Source: JAMBLL01 sp036985935 (GTDB lineage Bacteria; Actinomycetota; Acidimicrobiia; Spongiisociales; UBA5794). From it: a stretch of DNA of 8,576 nucleotides. The notes under the pieces are model-generated. The model was not told where the DNA came from. It did not search any database and worked only from the letters and a program-made list of their open reading frames with translations. Location of the stretch: contig BTQP01000078.1 of NCBI GenBank assembly GCA_036985935.1, forward strand, positions 1-8,576, given 5' to 3'. The translations under genes were made by a program, and so were the position numbers. Shown here piece by piece: positions 6,429 to 8,576 of this stretch (positions are counted from its first letter, which is position 1; each line of letters opens with the position of its first letter).

Positions 6429-7300
6429 CGTTTCTGGAACGCATCGCGGGAGCCCCGATCACATGGGGAGTCGATGGCTCACCGGGCTGGGGATATCTGA
6501 TGGATCGGGACCGAGTTCTCGCGGAGATGCAACAGATCGGCTTGTCTGCCACGGAGCTTGGACCCGATGGCTACCTGCCTCGCGAAACGGGGGAGTTGCG
6601 CGAACTGCTGGATCGGTATGGACTGGGCCTCGTCGGAGGTTTTGTCCCGGCGGTTCTCCATCGGCCAGAGCTCGTTGACGAGAACCTCGCGTATGTGGAC
6701 CGCGCAGCGGCAATACTCGCCGGTACGGGAGCTCCCGTCATGGTGCTCGGGCCAGACTCGCACTACGAGGGTTACGATCGGCAGATAGAGCTCACCGATG
6801 ACGAGTGGGGCACGTTCTTCACCAGTCTGGATCGAACAATCGAGATCGCCTCGGGGTACGGACTGAGGACCGCGGTCCACCCCCACTGGGGCATGGCGGT
6901 CGTGCGGCAGGAGCATGTTGATCGCGTTCTGCAGCAATCTCGCGCGGATCTGTGTATCGATACCGGACATCTCGCCCTGGCGGGGGCAGATCCCGTGGCC
7001 GTCGCAAAAGCCGCAACCGGTCGAGTAGCTCACGTGCACCTCAAGGACCTCGATGAGACAATGGCGAGACAGGTCCGCTCTGGCGATCTGGCGTTCCGTC
7101 AGGCGGTGGTCGACGGACTATTCCTTCCTCTCGGAGGCGGCGGCGTGGACATCCGTGAGTTCGTGACTGTCCTCGAAGACCAGGGGTATCGAGGTTGGTA
7201 CGTCATCGAGCAAGACGCCGTCTTGGACGCCGAACCGGATGTCGGTCAGGGTCCGATCGTTGCGGCGTCGGCGAGTGTCGCATTTCTGAAGGGCTTGTAG
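6425..7300 (+). CDS. iolE: IolE-like 2-keto-myo-inositol dehydratase (xylose-isomerase-like TIM barrel)
   Basis: The 291-residue protein has the xylose-isomerase-like TIM-barrel fold of IolE, which dehydrates 2-keto-myo-inositol to the trihydroxycyclohexane dione (EC 4.2.1.44). The IolE-type opening GAPITWGVDGSPGWG (9-23) is followed by SATELGPDGYLP (41-52). Likely metal or substrate residues lie in AVHPHWG (150-156), CIDTGH (177-182, Asp179), AHVHLKD (202-208, His205) and VIEQD (260-264, Glu262). The start codon overlaps the iolG stop (ATGA), suggesting translational coupling. An upstream open extension through iolG in another frame is a shadow. Sequence alone does not fully separate IolE from related isomerases/epimerases such as IolH or IolI. 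Placement between iolG and iolB, with iolD opposite and no other IolE candidate here, is the main reason for the call. Confidence 0.78.
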   Translation: MTFLERIAGAPITWGVDGSPGWGYLMDRDRVLAEMQQIGLSATELGPDGYLPRETGELRELLDRYGLGLVGGFVPAVLHRPELVDENLAYVDRAAAILAGTGAPVMVLGPDSHYEGYDRQIELTDDEWGTFFTSLDRTIEIASGYGLRTAVHPHWGMAVVRQEHVDRVLQQSRADLCIDTGHLALAGADPVAVAKAATGRVAHVHLKDLDETMARQVRSGDLAFRQAVVDGLFLPLGGGGVDIREFVTVLEDQGYRGWYVIEQDAVLDAEPDVGQGPIVAASASVAFLKGL

Positions 7301-7334
7301 GTGGACGGTCGTCAGCGAGGCCTCGGTCACGCAC

Positions 7335-7342
7335 AAAGGAGG
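7335..7342 (+). promoter_or_regulatory. Strong ribosome binding site of iolB
   Basis: AAAGGAGG ends 5 nt before the GTG at 7348. It sits in the 47-nt gap after iolE, sets the iolB start, and rules out the longer open frame beginning at 7195. Confidence 0.85.
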
Positions 7343-7347
7343 ACGAA

Positions 7348-8256
7348 GTGACCAAACGGTTCTATCCAGCCGGGTCGAACAGCCGCGACTCAGTCCCGGC
7401 CGTCGAAATCACGGCGGCGAAGGCTGAGTGGAGGTATTCGGGTCTACGTGTCTTGAATCTGGTTCCAGGCACCACGTTGGAGTTCCCAACAGAAACCACG
7501 GAGATGGCGATTCTCCCGTTGTCCGGCGGTGTGACGGTCGAAGTCGACTCGCACGTGTTCCATCTCGCTGGGAGAGAAAATGTGTTCTCTTCGGTGACGG
7601 ACTTCGCCTACGTCCCTATCGATGCGAGCGTCCTTTTGAAGACGCAGGGGCCGCTCGAGGTCGCTCTGTGCACGGCCGAAGCGACACGTCGCATCGACCC
7701 GTACCGTGTGGATGCAGCCGACGTTCACGTGGAAGTCCGAGGAGGAGGATCAGGGACACGCCAGATCAACAACTTCCTGAGCGCCGACGTTGCGGATGCG
7801 GACAAGCTCATTGCGGTCGAAGTGCTGACCCCTGAGGGAGGTTGGTCGTCGTACCCGCCACACAAACACGATGAGACCACCGAGACCGAGATCGAGCTCG
7901 AGGAGATCTACTACTTTCGCATTGAGGGCGACGACGGCTTCGGGTTTTTCCGTTGTTTCACCGACGATGGTGAGATCGATGACACGCTGACGGTTCGCGA
8001 CGGCGACGTGTATCTCGTTCCGAGGGGCTACCACGGTCCTGCGGCAGCTGCCCCTCTGCACCACATGTACTATCTCAACGTCATGGCTGGCCCATCGTCG
8101 AAGCGGGTCTGGCGGTTCTGTGACGATCCCCGACTTGGCTGGGTACGTGACGTTCTCGACGCCCTCCCCGCGGATCCGCGGCTTCCATTGACGAGCGCCT
8201 CACCCGTATTGGACTCCCCACAGTCCTCCGAGGAGCCAGGCCGACAAGGGATCTGA
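7348..8256 (+). CDS. iolB: 5-deoxy-glucuronate isomerase (IolB)
   Basis: IolB converts 5-deoxy-D-glucuronate to 2-deoxy-5-keto-D-gluconate (EC 5.3.1.30). The 302-residue protein is a two-cupin-domain enzyme. It begins with KRFYPAGSN (3-11); the N-terminal cupin runs to about 125. The C-terminal cupin has the family signature GGWSSYPPHKHDE (164-176) with His172 and His174, LEEIYYFRI (184-192), GDVYLVPRGYHG (219-230) with His229, and MYYLNVMAGP (240-249). These are the expected metal-site regions. About 35 residues follow the conserved segment near DPRLGW (260-265), a somewhat long, polar tail with no recognised function. The start is GTG behind a strong ribosome site. It is the last gene of the rightward inositol operon; no clear intrinsic terminator follows. 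Confidence 0.95.
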   Translation: MTKRFYPAGSNSRDSVPAVEITAAKAEWRYSGLRVLNLVPGTTLEFPTETTEMAILPLSGGVTVEVDSHVFHLAGRENVFSSVTDFAYVPIDASVLLKTQGPLEVALCTAEATRRIDPYRVDAADVHVEVRGGGSGTRQINNFLSADVADADKLIAVEVLTPEGGWSSYPPHKHDETTETEIELEEIYYFRIEGDDGFGFFRCFTDDGEIDDTLTVRDGDVYLVPRGYHGPAAAAPLHHMYYLNVMAGPSSKRVWRFCDDPRLGWVRDVLDALPADPRLPLTSASPVLDSPQSSEEPGRQGI

Positions 8257-8451
8257 CTCGTCGACCACGAATTCGAGAAACGCACGACGGATAGCGGATC
8301 GCTGCACTCCAGATCGCTCGCGAGTGTTCGCTGACGGTACGTTCGGCTGGCGCCTCGCATTCGGATGGCTACCCGTACCGGCGTCGGCCTACGGTCCTCT
8401 GTCCTCCCCGCGAAGAACGCCTGTTCGCCACAGATGGCCTATTCTGTGTCT
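8257..8451. other. Intergenic region after iolB, no convincing gene
   Basis: This stretch of about 195 nt separates iolB from the secreted-protein gene. It contains a 7-bp inverted repeat (CGGTACG at 8335-8341, CGTACCG at 8374-8380) with a 32-nt loop and no T-run, so it is not a good intrinsic terminator. A 7-nt direct repeat, GATCGCT, occurs at 8297 and 8312. The open frames here have no recognisable protein features. Confidence 0.5.
8440..8445 (+). promoter_or_regulatory. Possible -10 element of a leaderless transcript
   Basis: TATTCT lies 6 nt before the ATG at 8452, so transcription could begin at or near the start codon. No Shine-Dalgarno sequence is visible, which fits a leaderless mRNA as is common in actinobacteria. 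No good -35 is seen 16-18 nt upstream, so this is tentative. Confidence 0.3.
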
Positions 8452-8576
8452 ATGCCTCGATCGTCTCGACTCCTGGTTCTGGCCCTCGCGGCTACGTTCA
8501 TCTTTGTTTTGACCGTTCCGGCGCTCGCGACCGAGGAATCGACTGGTGACGACACCACCGCCACGACGGTTGCACC
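8452..8576 (+). CDS. Secreted protein, N-terminal part (runs off the right edge)
   Basis: The first 41 codons of an open frame reach the window edge. They encode a classical Sec signal peptide: basic start (MPRSSR, 1-6), hydrophobic core (about 7-22) and a PALA cleavage-type end (23-26). The mature start that follows (TEESTGDDTTATTVA) is rich in Thr, Asp and Glu and is probably a flexible linker. The product should be exported, anchored or wall-associated depending on the missing part; its function cannot be told. In-frame ATG at 8434 and GTG at 8446 are alternative starts adding two to six residues. It follows the inositol operon on the same strand, but the 195-nt gap and product type suggest an independent gene. 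Confidence 0.6.
   Translation, partial: MPRSSRLLVLALAATFIFVLTVPALATEESTGDDTTATTVA

Noticed and set aside
6430..6445. Second operator copy near the iolE start (TGGAACG)
   Set aside because: Only one half of the palindrome matches; the other half is absent and the site is within coding sequence.
5971..6552. Minus-strand open frame (193 codons) opposite iolG/iolE
   Set aside because: It is antisense to two well-supported genes, is Arg/Ser/Pro-rich and has no motifs.
8335..8380. Inverted repeat CGGTACG / CGTACCG after iolB as a terminator
   Set aside because: The loop is 32 nt, the stem only 7 bp, and there is no T-run; it does not look like an intrinsic terminator.

Overview
The window is GC-rich with actinobacterial-type coding: GTG starts, strong Shine-Dalgarno sequences, and a Thr/Asp/Glu-rich secreted-protein start at the right end. 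I infer a high-GC actinobacterium, possibly an Acidimicrobiia-like lineage, but no rRNA or other phylogenetic marker is present to prove it. No mobile elements, tRNAs, rRNAs or CRISPR arrays were seen.

Layout. The core is a divergent myo-inositol catabolism locus. Leftward from about 5310 run iolD, a LacI-family regulator, a transaldolase-family enzyme, an inositol-monophosphatase-family enzyme and a metallophosphoesterase cut by the left edge. The gaps are 24-50 nt, so this looks like one operon. Rightward from 5436 run iolG, an iolE-like gene (ATGA overlap) and iolB. The right end (8257-8576) is a roughly 195-nt gap followed by the start of an unrelated-looking secreted protein.

How the genes work together. 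IolG oxidises myo-inositol to 2-keto-myo-inositol, the IolE-like protein dehydrates it, IolD hydrolyses the resulting dione to 5-deoxyglucuronate, and IolB isomerises that to 2-deoxy-5-keto-gluconate (DKG). The classical next steps, IolC kinase, IolJ aldolase and IolA, are not in the window, nor is a transporter. In their place the leftward operon carries a transaldolase-family protein whose active site has a Gln where transaldolases have the acid/base Glu, as in fructose-6-phosphate aldolase. Read from its ketone end, DKG has the fructose-like C3/C4 arrangement, so this enzyme could cleave unphosphorylated DKG directly. That is an inference and the main hypothesis of this report. The IMPase-family enzyme could supply free inositol from inositol phosphates.

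Regulation. The 125-nt divergent intergenic region holds back-to-back promoters with overlapping -10 elements and one perfect 14-bp palindrome with a central CG (5390-5403). This is the form expected of a LacI-family operator. It lies over the start-site region of the iolG promoter and the -35 of the iolD promoter, so one site could repress both operons.
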